Below are positions 45,565 to 55,003 of a stretch of DNA of 64,000 nt, in pieces. Under the pieces are notes generated by a model. The model ran no database searches and had not been told where the DNA came from. It worked only from the letters and a program-made list of their open reading frames with translations. The DNA lies in the NCBI GenBank assembly GCA_965200435.1, contig OZ241337.1:682001-746000 (forward strand), in the 5' to 3' direction. The stretch comes from Bin75 sp965200435 (lineage in GTDB: Bacteria > Nitrospirota > Nitrospiria > Nitrospirales > UBA8639). The position numbers were made by a program, and so were the translations under genes. Within the stretch, counting starts at the first letter, position 1; each line of letters starts with the position of its first letter.

Positions 45565-46878
45565 TTAATTATCAGGCTGTTTGCCCGCAAGCAAATCGTC
45601 CGCCACGGAACGAAAGGTTTTCTGAGGAACGCCCTTCAGATAGCCGCGATAGCCGATACCGTCTTTGACCACTTCCACCAACGCCCCGTGATCGAACAAG
45701 TGCGGTTCGGCAATGACGTCACCCCTGCTGAACAGGATGTCAGCCCGATATCCAGGTGCCAGTTTCCCCGCATCGTCCTGTCCGATCCGCTCGGCAGCGA
45801 GCCCCGTCCCGCTGTACCACGCCGCCAGGGGAGGCAAGCCGTCCTTAATCAGTGAAACGATTTCCATATAATTCCGGCCATGCATGTGGGGGAGGATTGG
45901 GTCGGTCCCAGCGATCATGTTGAGGCCACTGGCCTGCGCGATTCTGACCGCGTCGGCATGGGCCTGAGTCACTTGTCGCACTTTCTCGGCGACGAAAGGA
46001 GAGAGGTCGTCCGCCTTGGGCAATTCATAATTAATCCATGACGTGGGGGTCACCGTACACCCTTTGGCATAGGCTTTTTCCGCCAATGACTCATTCAAAA
46101 ACGAGATGTGCTGAATATCGTGGACCCCGGAAGCAATGGCCAATTCGATCCCGTGCCGGCTGTGGGCATGGGCTGCGACCATCATGCCCCGACCGGCGGC
46201 TTCGTCACAAATCGCTTCGATTTCCGCCTGTGTGAAATCCCGATGCTCCAGCTTATCCGAGGGAGACACGACCCCGGGACTCGTACAAATTTTCACCAAG
46301 TCCCCGCCACACGCGGCGATTTCACGCACACGCTTTCGACATTCCCAGGGCCCGTCCACAATGCTGGAGGGACGACCAGGGCCCGGCGGCCATAACCGCG
46401 AAACCGTGTCATGGCACCGGTCCGTGCCTCGAAAATCCGCATGACCGCCAGTCGTGGACAACATGCAAATGGCAATTTTTAAACGAGGCCCAATCATGAG
46501 CCCTTCCTCCACCAATCGTTTCACCACGTGTGTGGCTCCTCCCACGTCACGAACGGTCGTCACCCCGCCGTGAATCAACGTGGCATAAAGAATCCGCTCG
46601 GTATAGAGCAAGCCGGCGGGTCCGCTCATGGCAACCAGATCTTCGTCACGGATGCCCAATACGGTGACGTGGCTATGGCAGTCGACGAGCCCCGGCGTCG
46701 CGGTGAGAGAAGAACAATCAATGAGGTGAACGTCGTGACCGGAAAAGGATTGGGACCGATGCGGGTTCACCGCTTCTATGTTGCTCCCTTCCACCCACAC
46801 GTCGACCCCTCCCTGAACCGCCGCATCGGTGCCCGAGGTGCCGTCATACAATTTCTTGATGTTGGAGAAAATGATCAT
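45565..46878 (-). CDS. Metal-dependent amidohydrolase
   Basis: A 437-residue amidohydrolase-superfamily enzyme. Metal ligands are seen in PGLVDCHSHVTV (HxH), VAAHAHSRHG, DIQHISFLN and IAGTDPILPHMHG. GGDLVKICTSPGVVS supplies a lysine that may be carbamylated. This form is closest to the Xaa-Pro dipeptidase/imidazolonepropionase-related group acting on peptides or cyclic amides; the substrate is not determined. The start at 46878 (MIIFSNIKKLYDG) opens directly into the first strand; 21 upstream codons are rejected. Confidence 0.85.
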   Translation of the reverse strand: MIIFSNIKKLYDGTSGTDAAVQGGVDVWVEGSNIEAVNPHRSQSFSGHDVHLIDCSSLTATPGLVDCHSHVTVLGIRDEDLVAMSGPAGLLYTERILYATLIHGGVTTVRDVGGATHVVKRLVEEGLMIGPRLKIAICMLSTTGGHADFRGTDRCHDTVSRLWPPGPGRPSSIVDGPWECRKRVREIAACGGDLVKICTSPGVVSPSDKLEHRDFTQAEIEAICDEAAGRGMMVAAHAHSRHGIELAIASGVHDIQHISFLNESLAEKAYAKGCTVTPTSWINYELPKADDLSPFVAEKVRQVTQAHADAVRIAQASGLNMIAGTDPILPHMHGRNYMEIVSLIKDGLPPLAAWYSGTGLAAERIGQDDAGKLAPGYRADILFSRGDVIAEPHLFDHGALVEVVKDGIGYRGYLKGVPQKTFRSVADDLLAGKQPDN

Positions 46879-47252
46879 CGTGTCACCCTTATATGGAAGC
46901 CGGATGGTCTCTTGTGTACCGAAACCCTGAAAATTTCTCAAGCAACATTACGCGCACGGACACGGGTCTTGATTCGAAAGACGCTGCACCCGTATCCGGC
47001 ATCTGGATAGGAGACGACCAAGAATCCCTGACGACGGCGGAGAACTTGGCAGGCTCCGCGAAACCATGATAGGCTTGTCATTGAGTCGAGAACGCGTGAG
47101 ATCGGCCTCTAACGTAAGCTACCGCCGCATGACCCTCTTCGGATTCGTTGAACGCGATCGCATGTGGCGTCTGACGATGCCCTCCCCTGCTTCGCGTTGA
47201 ACAACCGCCATGAACCGTTTTATCCATTCTGCGCATTGTTTTCTTTCAATTC
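46879..47252 (+). other. Intergenic region upstream of gcvP
   Basis: About 370 bp between divergent amidohydrolase and gcvP genes. I looked for a glycine riboswitch and saw no convincing conserved core or tandem aptamer. Inverted repeats such as GGCGGAG...CTCCGC near 47036-47060 exist. No protein or RNA gene is supported. Confidence 0.3.
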
Positions 47253-50132
47253 ATGACTGACCGCACCGCACAAAGTTGGTTGATGCCTGCAAAGACGTTT
47301 TCCGATCGACACATCGGCCCGACGGAGGACGATATCCGGGAGATGCTGCACGTCCTCGGGTTTTCGTCCCTGGAAACGTTGGTCCAGGCCACGGTCCCCG
47401 AGGACATTCGCCGTCATGAAGCGCTGGACTTACCGCGCCCACGGAGCGAGCAGGAGGTTGTCTCCGACCTGCGGGGCATGGCCCGGAAGAATCAGGTGTT
47501 CCGTTCATTCATCGGGATGGGATATTACGATTGTCACACGCCCCCGGTCATTCTCCGAAATATGTTGGAAAATCCGGCGTGGTATACCCAGTACACTCCC
47601 TACCAGGCGGAAATTGCCCAAGGACGCCTGGAAGCCCTGCTCAATTTTCAAACGATGGTGGCTGATCTCACCGGCCTGCCGTTGGCCAATGCGTCCCTTC
47701 TGGATGAAGGGACCGCGGCGGCGGAAGGCATGGCGATGTGCAAAGCCATCACCGGCCGGCAGGCGTTTTTCGCTTCGCAAGGATGTCACCCGCAAACGCT
47801 GGCCGTCGTGCAGACTCGTGCCGCGTCGTTCGGTCTTCATTTGGATATCGGCACGGTCGATGAGATCGACTGGAAACAGGCATCGTATGGTGGACTCCTT
47901 CTGCAATATCCCACCACGGCCGGCACGTTTCTCGATTACCACGATCTGATCCGGCGTGCCCATGACGCGGGAACGCAGATCGTCGTGGCCACGGATCTGC
48001 TCGCACTGACCCTATTCACGCCACCGGGAGAATTCGGTGCAGATATTGCCGTGGGGTCCAGCCAGCGCTTTGGCGTGCCCTTGGGCTTCGGCGGCCCGCA
48101 TGCCGCGTTCCTGGCCACACGCGAAGACTACAAGCGCCAAATACCCGGGCGCATCGTCGGCGTCTCCAAAGACAGTCAGGGGCGAACGGCGTACCGGCTG
48201 GCCTTACAAACCCGGGAGCAACATATTCGTCGCGACCGGGCCACGAGTAACATCTGTACCGCTCAAGTGCTGTTGGCCAATATTGCCGGCATGTATGCCG
48301 TGTATCACGGACCCGACGGGCTGAAACGCATTGCCGAGCGCGTGCACGGCTTGACCCTCGTCCTCGCTGAGGGCTTGACTCGTCTCGGGTGTCGCGTTCA
48401 GGACGCACTCTTTTTCGATACGTTGCGGGTATTCACCGACGTGCTCCCGGCGGGGCAGATCCGCGACCGGGCGAAGCAGCATCGTCTCAACCTTCGAGAA
48501 TTTACAGACGGCTCCTTCGGCATTGCCTTGGATGAAACCACGACCATGGATGACGTGGAGACCCTCTGGAAAACGTTTGCAAAAGACGGGCAGGTGTGGT
48601 TTACGGCAAACGCACTCTCGGCCACGTGCTCCATCGCACTCCCGGCCCCTTTTGCCCGCACGACGGCCTTTCTGACTCACGAAGTCTTTCACCGGTATCA
48701 TTCCGAGCACGAATTGTTACGCTACATGCACCGTCTCCAGTCGCGGGACCTCTCGCTGGTCCATTCCATGATTCCCCTGGGCTCCTGCACCATGAAACTC
48801 AACGCGACAGTGGAGATGCTCCCCGTAACGTGGCCGGCATTCAGTCACCTTCATCCGTTTGCCCCTCCGGAACAAACGGAAGGATATACCCAACTGTTCC
48901 GGGAATTGGAAACGTGGCTCTCGGAAATCACAGGATATCCGGCAGTCTCGCTCCAACCCAATGCCGGCTCCCAAGGGGAATATGCCGGGCTGCTGGTCAT
49001 TCGGGCGTATCACGAAAGCCGGGGGCAGGGACACCGGACGACATGTCTGATCCCGGCATCGGCTCACGGAACCAACCCCGCGAGCGCGACGATTGCCGGG
49101 CTGCAAGTCGTTCCCGTGGCCTGCGACGAACGCGGAAACATCGATCTCGCAGATTTGCGCGCCAAGGCCGGCCAATACCACGAAACGCTGGCCGCGCTTA
49201 TGGTCACGTATCCTTCGACGCACGGGGTCTTTGAAGAAACGATTCAGGAAATCTGCCGGATCGTGCACGAGCACGACGGCCAGGTTTATATGGACGGCGC
49301 CAACATGAATGCGATGGTCGGGGTGTGCCGGCCGGCCGACATCGGCGCCGACGTTTGTCACCTCAACCTGCACAAAACTTTTTGCATCCCCCACGGCGGG
49401 GGAGGCCCAGGGATGGGGCCGATTGTGGCCGCCGCGCACTTGGCCCCGTTTTTGCCCGGCCATCCAATCCACGACACGGGTGGCGAACGCGGCATCGGAC
49501 CGGTCTCCGCGGCACCCCGTGGGAGCCCGAGTATCCTGCCGATTTCCTGGGGCTTTATTGCGCTTATGGGAGCAAAGGGGTTAACCCGGTCCACCAGCGT
49601 TGCTATTTTGAATGCCAATTACATGGCCAAACGATTGGAGAAGGATTTTCCCATTCTGTATACCGGAAAGAGCGGCTTGTGCGCCCATGAATTTATTCTG
49701 GATCTGCGACCGTTCAAGAAGTCCGCAGGCGTAGAAGTGGAAGACGTCGCCAAACGCCTCATGGATTTTGGCTTCCACGCCCCGACCATTTCATGGCCCG
49801 TGGCCGGCACGATGATGATCGAACCCACGGAAAGCGAATCCAAGTCGGAACTCGATCAGTATTGCGACGCGCTGCTGGCGATTCGCAAAGAGATCAGAGA
49901 CGTTGAAGAAGGACGACTTCCGCGAGACGACAATCCCTTGAAACATGCCCCGCATACAATTGAAGACGTCACGACCCCGGATTGGAATCGTCCCTACGGC
50001 CGTGATCAGGCGGCCTTTCCCCTGCCCTGGCTCCGGGACTTGAAATTCTGGCCGGCCGTTTCACGCATCGACAGTGCATATGGAGACCGCCACGTCGTCT
50101 GCACGTGCCCTCCGATCGAGCATTATCAATAA
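47253..50132 (+). CDS. gcvP: Glycine dehydrogenase (decarboxylating), P protein
   Basis: The PLP-dependent P protein of the glycine cleavage system decarboxylates glycine and passes aminomethyl to GcvH. This is the single-chain, 959-residue form. FSDRHIGPTEDDIREML opens the N-terminal half. The catalytic lysine lies in HLNLHKTFCIPHGGGGPGMG (about residue 705), and LGSCTMKLNA and YMDGANMNAM are also present. An ATG 11 codons in (MPAKTFSDRH) could be the start. gcvT is 8 kb away on the other strand and gcvH is not in the window. Confidence 0.96.
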   Translation: MTDRTAQSWLMPAKTFSDRHIGPTEDDIREMLHVLGFSSLETLVQATVPEDIRRHEALDLPRPRSEQEVVSDLRGMARKNQVFRSFIGMGYYDCHTPPVILRNMLENPAWYTQYTPYQAEIAQGRLEALLNFQTMVADLTGLPLANASLLDEGTAAAEGMAMCKAITGRQAFFASQGCHPQTLAVVQTRAASFGLHLDIGTVDEIDWKQASYGGLLLQYPTTAGTFLDYHDLIRRAHDAGTQIVVATDLLALTLFTPPGEFGADIAVGSSQRFGVPLGFGGPHAAFLATREDYKRQIPGRIVGVSKDSQGRTAYRLALQTREQHIRRDRATSNICTAQVLLANIAGMYAVYHGPDGLKRIAERVHGLTLVLAEGLTRLGCRVQDALFFDTLRVFTDVLPAGQIRDRAKQHRLNLREFTDGSFGIALDETTTMDDVETLWKTFAKDGQVWFTANALSATCSIALPAPFARTTAFLTHEVFHRYHSEHELLRYMHRLQSRDLSLVHSMIPLGSCTMKLNATVEMLPVTWPAFSHLHPFAPPEQTEGYTQLFRELETWLSEITGYPAVSLQPNAGSQGEYAGLLVIRAYHESRGQGHRTTCLIPASAHGTNPASATIAGLQVVPVACDERGNIDLADLRAKAGQYHETLAALMVTYPSTHGVFEETIQEICRIVHEHDGQVYMDGANMNAMVGVCRPADIGADVCHLNLHKTFCIPHGGGGPGMGPIVAAAHLAPFLPGHPIHDTGGERGIGPVSAAPRGSPSILPISWGFIALMGAKGLTRSTSVAILNANYMAKRLEKDFPILYTGKSGLCAHEFILDLRPFKKSAGVEVEDVAKRLMDFGFHAPTISWPVAGTMMIEPTESESKSELDQYCDALLAIRKEIRDVEEGRLPRDDNPLKHAPHTIEDVTTPDWNRPYGRDQAAFPLPWLRDLKFWPAVSRIDSAYGDRHVVCTCPPIEHYQ

Positions 50133-50169
50133 TTTCCGAACGCCCTGATAACGGAGTCACCGAAGGACC

Positions 50170-51429
50170 ATGAAAACAACATCGCCAAGCACCCTGCTGT
50201 GGGCCATCCTGACGGGCATTGTGTCCGGAACAATCCTCGGGGGGACGTGGCCGGAAGCAGGGCATTCCGTAGCGTTCCTGGGAGAATTGTTTCTCAAAGC
50301 CTTGTTCGTTCTTGTGGTCCCTCTGGTCATGTGTTCCATCATCGTCGGCGTCACCAGCCTCGGCGACGTGCGGAGACTGGGCCCCCTGGGCGGACGCGCG
50401 GTCCTGTATTTCATGACGACTACGGGCCTTGCAGTCGTCACCGGACTGATTCTGGTCCTGCTGATCCAGCCGGGGACCCCGGGAGCGGCTGAATCCGCTG
50501 CCAGCGACATGACGACGGTCTCCGAACGATTGGAAGATAAACCCACCAGCGTGCCCGAACTGCTCCGGACCATCCTGACCGGGCTAATCCCCAAGAATCT
50601 GTTTTCGGCCATGGCCAACGGCGACGTTCTGCCGCTGATCATTTTTTCGTTGGTGTTCGGCGGAATCCTGACGACGGTCGGAGAACGGGGCAGGCTGGTG
50701 ATTCAAGTTATTGAAGGCGTGAATGAAGCCATCATGGCCATGGTCCATTTGCTGATGTGGGCCGCACCGGTGGGAATCGGCGCCTTGATTGCCGGCCGTT
50801 TGGGCGAGGCGGGAGGGTTCAGCGGCTTTTGGCCGCAATTGGTGCAATTAGGCGCCTATGCCGGCACCGTCATTCTGGGTTTGCTGATCCACGGCTTGAT
50901 CGTGATTCCCCTGCTCCTCCACTTTATCGGGAAACAGAACGTCTTCGTGTACGCACGAAACATCGGGACCGCCCTGACCACGGCGTTCTCCACCAGTTCG
51001 AGTTCGGCCACGCTTCCGCTCACCATGGAAGCTGTCATCAAGAGAAACAACGTCTCGCCACGAACCGCGCGCTTTGTGCTCCCCCTGGGCGCCACGATCA
51101 ACATGGACGGCACGGCCCTGTACGAAGCGGTGGCGGCCGTGTTCATTGCGCAGTCCTATGGCATCGAACTCGGGTTCGCCCAGACGGTGATTATCGTCCT
51201 GACTGCGACCCTGGCCGCGGTCGGCGCAGCCGGCATTCCCGAAGCCGGTCTCGTCACGATGGTGATCGTGCTGAAGTCCGTCAATCTACCCATCGAAGGC
51301 ATAGCCCTGATTCTGGTGATCGACTGGTTCCTGGACCGCTGCCGCACCACGGTCAACGTCTGGGGCGACGCGGCTGGGTCGGCGGTGATCGATCGGTTGG
51401 AGGATAAAATCGGAGGCAGCAGAGGGTGA
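50170..51429 (+). CDS. Dicarboxylate/amino acid:cation symporter (DAACS family)
   Basis: A 419-residue polytopic inner-membrane carrier. The family motifs are visible: TTAFSTSSSSATLPLT (serine-rich re-entrant loop), PLGATINMDGTALYEAVA, GAAGIPEAGLVTMVIVL and DWFLDRCRTTVNVWGDA. It takes up C4-dicarboxylates or glutamate/aspartate with Na+ or H+. Substrate cannot be set from these motifs. It begins 37 bp after gcvP on the same strand and may share its transcript. Confidence 0.93.
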   Translation: MKTTSPSTLLWAILTGIVSGTILGGTWPEAGHSVAFLGELFLKALFVLVVPLVMCSIIVGVTSLGDVRRLGPLGGRAVLYFMTTTGLAVVTGLILVLLIQPGTPGAAESAASDMTTVSERLEDKPTSVPELLRTILTGLIPKNLFSAMANGDVLPLIIFSLVFGGILTTVGERGRLVIQVIEGVNEAIMAMVHLLMWAAPVGIGALIAGRLGEAGGFSGFWPQLVQLGAYAGTVILGLLIHGLIVIPLLLHFIGKQNVFVYARNIGTALTTAFSTSSSSATLPLTMEAVIKRNNVSPRTARFVLPLGATINMDGTALYEAVAAVFIAQSYGIELGFAQTVIIVLTATLAAVGAAGIPEAGLVTMVIVLKSVNLPIEGIALILVIDWFLDRCRTTVNVWGDAAGSAVIDRLEDKIGGSRG

Positions 51430-51449
51430 GTGCACTGCCCGGTGCACTC
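51428..51449 (+). terminator. Hairpin after the symporter gene
   Basis: A perfect 8-bp stem GAGTGCAC/GTGCACTC with a 6-nt loop begins at the symporter stop codon. The following sequence has only a short T stretch (AGCTTTAA), so it is a weak terminator candidate. Confidence 0.4.
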
Positions 51450-51461
51450 GAACAGCTTTAA

Positions 51462-51604
51462 GGAACCTCTGATTTATTGCACTATCTGGCGCATGGCGGC
51501 GTTGTGTCCTCGCTCAGGACTCGCCTATCTCTGTGATACGCCTCGGGCTTCGCTACGGGACACCTTATCCTGCATCCCGCTATCACAAGAAATTCAGAGG
51601 TTCC
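51462..51604 (+). mobile_element. MITE copy E (143 bp)
   Basis: The element begins GGAACCTCTGATTTATTGCA and ends AATTCAGAGGTTCC, more diverged in the interior than the other copies. Flanks are TTAA (51458-51461) and TCAA (51605-51608). The right flank contains the stop codon of the beta-barrel protein gene on the minus strand. Confidence 0.82.
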
Positions 51605-52429
51605 TCAAAACCCGTAAATGAGCCCGAGGCCAATGTCGTGTCCGCTGATTTCGGCATCGAAATCGCCGCCCCTCACGTCCCCTGCGAAGGTCGGGTCCTG
51701 GGTCCCGAAGTAGCGCCAGTCAAGGCTGACGGTGACCGAACGGCCCTCCGGCAAGGGAAACTCGTAGCCAAGGCCTGCCCCCACCTGATACGCGAAGACG
51801 GAATCGCTGTCGTCGACGAGCGACATGCCCTGTGCACTCTCCGCATCGAGCGAAATAATCGCGAGCCCGAGGCCGCCCCCGACATAGGGTACCCACTGGG
51901 ACCCCGTATCGAAATCATAGTCCACATTGCCCATGAAGGCGAGCATCGAAAAATTGCCGTTGACGGGCTGTGTTGTTCCTGTAGCCTGGGCATTGATGCC
52001 CATTTGGGCTGTGGAAGGAAGGTCAGCATAATTTGGAACTTGAAGTAGCACAAGACTGCCGGGGCTTCTAACGTTCATTTGGTCTGTATTGTGCTTGCGG
52101 TAGTCGATCTCTCCCTCAAGGCGGAAGCCGCTGGGAAAGGCGTACCCGGCCATGCCTCTCACGGCAAACCCGTTGTCGGTGGTCGCATTGACGTTGAGCG
52201 GAGTATACGGCTCATCGCCGGGAGCCGTGACCCCGGAATCGTTGAGAATACTCAGGCCGCCCCCGATCCCGACGTAGGGCCCATCGCCGGCATGGGCACT
52301 CGCACCGAATGACATGAGCACCAAGGCGAGTGCCGCCAGGGCGCCTTCTCTCACCTTCGAGAAACGCTGCATGCCGGACATCCACGCCGGTTTGCGGGAA
52401 ACGTCAGTCAATGAATAAACAGTAGGCAT
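51605..52429 (-). CDS. Outer-membrane beta-barrel protein
   Basis: A 274-residue protein with a signal sequence (ALAALALVLMSFGASAHA, cleavage near residue 46). The mature part is an eight-stranded OmpA/OmpW-like barrel: alternating patterns such as PYVGIGGGLSIL, GFRLEGEIDYRKH, QWVPYVGGGLGLAI, VSLDWRYFG and the terminal IGLGLIYGF with a C-terminal Phe. A strong GGAGGAAAAG site sets the start at 52429. Function could be surface adhesion or a small pore. The stop lies at the junction with MITE copy E. Confidence 0.85.
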   Translation of the reverse strand: MPTVYSLTDVSRKPAWMSGMQRFSKVREGALAALALVLMSFGASAHAGDGPYVGIGGGLSILNDSGVTAPGDEPYTPLNVNATTDNGFAVRGMAGYAFPSGFRLEGEIDYRKHNTDQMNVRSPGSLVLLQVPNYADLPSTAQMGINAQATGTTQPVNGNFSMLAFMGNVDYDFDTGSQWVPYVGGGLGLAIISLDAESAQGMSLVDDSDSVFAYQVGAGLGYEFPLPEGRSVTVSLDWRYFGTQDPTFAGDVRGGDFDAEISGHDIGLGLIYGF

Positions 52430-52538
52430 CGCTTTTCCTCCTTGCGTAACATAGACAAAGGACACTTCCGTCTCGGTGCCACCGAAAGTTCGGCATACTA
52501 TACCCACCTGTCATGTTATAATCAATGAGAAACGGATC

Positions 52539-54203
52539 ATGCAGACGTCTCCCACCATAGGATCCCTGGTTCTCGACCGCCTGCACCGGCTTGGGCTGAA
52601 GCATATGTTCGGCATTCCGGGAGACTACGTCCTCTCGCTCTTTCAACTGATCGAGGAATCACCCATCGAACGCGTCGGGACTACCCGAGAAGATTGCGCC
52701 GGGTTTGCGGCTGATGCCTATGCGCGACTCCATGGCATCGGCGGGGTCTGTGTCACCTACTGCGTCGGTGGGCTGAACATCGTCAACGCCATTGCATGCG
52801 CGTATGCGGAGCGGTCGCCGGTCGTGCTGCTCTCTGGTTCGCCGGGATTGGCGGAACGACTGACGACTCCCTTTCTTCATCACATGGTTCGGGATTTTTT
52901 TACCCAACGCGACGTGTTCGAAAAGATTACCGTGGCGTCCGTCATCCTCGACGATCCCCTCACAGCCGAACGGGAAATCGATCGCGCCCTGGCCGCCTTA
53001 TTGCAATATAAACGGCCGATCTATTTGGAAATCCCCCGGGACATGGTCTTCGCCCCCGTCCGGATGTCTTCTCCCACGCCCCCCACGACGCCCGGTGAAA
53101 GCGATCCGCTCGCGTTAAAGGAAGCCGTCGACGAAGTGCGTGCCATTCTTTCGAGTTCGGAACGGCCGGTGGTTCTGGCCGGCGCGGAAATTTACCGATT
53201 CGGACTCCAGAACGAACTCACGGCGTTGGTCGAACGCATGGGCGTCCCCGTGGCAACGACGTTGCTCGGCAAATCGGTCATTCGGGAAGACCATCCCTTG
53301 TACATCGGCGTGTATGGCGGGCTCGTGGGTCGTGAAGAAATCCTGGAATTCGTGGACCAAGCCGATTGTCTGTTGACGTTGGGCACGCTCCTGACCGATG
53401 TAGAAGACGTCAAAATCCATTCCACACTCTTAGCCGCCGGACGGACGATCCATGCCACGGCCGATTCCATTGCCATCAAGCACCATCGCTATGAAGGCGT
53501 GGGATTCGAAGACTTCATCCTGGCGCTCTCGACGGCTCCGCTGCCCTCGTTTCTGCCGCGTCCCTTGCCTACCCGTGATCTTGGCACGTTTGAAGCGCCG
53601 GCACCGCACGTCCCGGTCACCCTTCAGAATATGGTTGGCTACCTGGACGAGTCGCTGAACGAACACACCGTGGTGATTGCCGACGTAGGTGAATCCCTCT
53701 TCGCCTCCGCTGACCTGCGCGTGCGGAAAAGCGCCGAGTTTCTTTCTCCGGCTTATTATACGTCCATGGGATTCAGCGTCCCCGCGGCGCTTGGCGCAGG
53801 CTTCGCCGACCCGTCCCTGAGACCTCTGGTCCTGGTCGGCGACGGCGCGTTTCAGATGACCGGAACCGAATTGGCGACCTGTCTCCAACACGGACAAACA
53901 CCCATCATCATCGTTCTCAACAACCGCGGCTATTCCACGGAACGGGAAATTTTGGAGGGGCCGTTCAACGACGTGTCTGAATGGCGTTATGACGAAATCT
54001 GTACGTTGCTCGGGGGCGGCATCGGTCATCGGATCGACACGTTCGGGGCCTTTGTGCAGGCCTTGGATTCGGCCATGGCGGATTCCGAACACCTGCACGT
54101 CCTCAACGTGATACTCGACCCCAAGGACCGGTCCACCGCCATGACCCGGGTAGCACGCCGATTAGCCAAACGCCTGTCCCAGCCAAGCCCCGAACGTTCT
54201 TGA
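52539..54203 (+). CDS. Thiamine-diphosphate-dependent 2-oxoacid decarboxylase (pyruvate/indolepyruvate type)
   Basis: A 554-residue ThDP enzyme with the three-domain architecture. The N-terminal Pyr domain has MFGIPGDYVLSLF and the activating glutamate region GTTREDCAGFAADAYARL. VTYCVGGLNIVNA follows. The PP domain has LVGDGAFQMTGTELAT and ends its diphosphate motif in NNRGYSTE. This pattern is that of pyruvate/indolepyruvate decarboxylases. The product would be an aldehyde. The start at 52539 is next to a TATAAT-like sequence at 52517-52522; an upstream start is possible. Confidence 0.88.
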   Translation: MQTSPTIGSLVLDRLHRLGLKHMFGIPGDYVLSLFQLIEESPIERVGTTREDCAGFAADAYARLHGIGGVCVTYCVGGLNIVNAIACAYAERSPVVLLSGSPGLAERLTTPFLHHMVRDFFTQRDVFEKITVASVILDDPLTAEREIDRALAALLQYKRPIYLEIPRDMVFAPVRMSSPTPPTTPGESDPLALKEAVDEVRAILSSSERPVVLAGAEIYRFGLQNELTALVERMGVPVATTLLGKSVIREDHPLYIGVYGGLVGREEILEFVDQADCLLTLGTLLTDVEDVKIHSTLLAAGRTIHATADSIAIKHHRYEGVGFEDFILALSTAPLPSFLPRPLPTRDLGTFEAPAPHVPVTLQNMVGYLDESLNEHTVVIADVGESLFASADLRVRKSAEFLSPAYYTSMGFSVPAALGAGFADPSLRPLVLVGDGAFQMTGTELATCLQHGQTPIIIVLNNRGYSTEREILEGPFNDVSEWRYDEICTLLGGGIGHRIDTFGAFVQALDSAMADSEHLHVLNVILDPKDRSTAMTRVARRLAKRLSQPSPERS

Positions 54204-54282
54204 CCCTCCCCCTCCCGTTCCCTTACCCTTCCGGCCAACACCCATTATTCCGGCTGGCGTCACGCCGGCGCGAGGTCCGTTC

Positions 54283-54939
54283 ATGCACGTACCGTTTCAT
54301 CGATTCAATCCCAGAAAATTCTCTTTTCGGAAGGATCCGGTGCTGGTGCTGGAAAATTTTTGGACCGAACAGGAAATGGAAACTTTTCGGGCGGCAATGA
54401 CGCATTCGACATGGACGGGCCTGCGAGACCTGCCCGCGGTGGCTAGGGCCTTCCCCCTCTCGGGCAATTGGCTGAAAGCTGAAATCGGTCCTCGCGAGCG
54501 GCAACTCTTTCTCGAAAAATTGTCGCTGCCGTGCATCGCGGAATACGTTGATTCCTTTCCCCGAATCAGGCAACGGCACGTGAACTTCAATTACTATTCC
54601 TATCGCGCCGGAGACTGCCTGCCGACACATGACGACACGGATGAAGCCTACGCCGCGAATCCGCACCGCCCGCCGCCCCTGCGGCGATTGGCCCTGGCGA
54701 CCTACGTCCATTCGGAATGGAACACCGATTGGGGCGGGGAACTCATTCTCTATCATGCCAGGAAGGACCAACTCGGGAACCGTGTCCTGGACGTGGCGCA
54801 ATGTATCGCCCCGCAACCGGGATCGCTTGCCCTTTTTGCCGTGCCACGGTTCCATCGCGTGTGCCGGGTGGATGCGCTGGCGGGCGAACACAAACGGCTT
54901 TCGATTGCCGGTTGGTTCATGACGGAACACGACACTTGA
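54283..54939 (+). CDS. 2-oxoglutarate/Fe(II)-dependent oxygenase (prolyl hydroxylase-like)
   Basis: A 218-residue double-stranded beta-helix oxygenase. The iron site is DCLPTHDDTDEA (His, Asp) with a distal His in AVPRFHRVCRVD, and KRLSIAGWF supplies the 2OG-binding arginine or lysine. NFNYYSYRAGD and DWGGELILY are typical of the P4Hc group (prolyl hydroxylases and SM-20-like). The substrate is unknown. It lies between the ThDP decarboxylase and the 3-hydroxyproline dehydratase-like gene on the same strand. Confidence 0.85.
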   Translation: MHVPFHRFNPRKFSFRKDPVLVLENFWTEQEMETFRAAMTHSTWTGLRDLPAVARAFPLSGNWLKAEIGPRERQLFLEKLSLPCIAEYVDSFPRIRQRHVNFNYYSYRAGDCLPTHDDTDEAYAANPHRPPPLRRLALATYVHSEWNTDWGGELILYHARKDQLGNRVLDVAQCIAPQPGSLALFAVPRFHRVCRVDALAGEHKRLSIAGWFMTEHDT

Positions 54940-55003
54940 CGAGGGCTGGTTTTTCTTCCGGACCCGCTGATCGTTGCGGCCCACGTTTTTCTCAGCCTCA
55001 CCC

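Noticed and set aside
46879..47252. Glycine riboswitch ahead of gcvP
   Set aside because: No convincing aptamer core or tandem arrangement was visible by eye; a covariance search would be needed.
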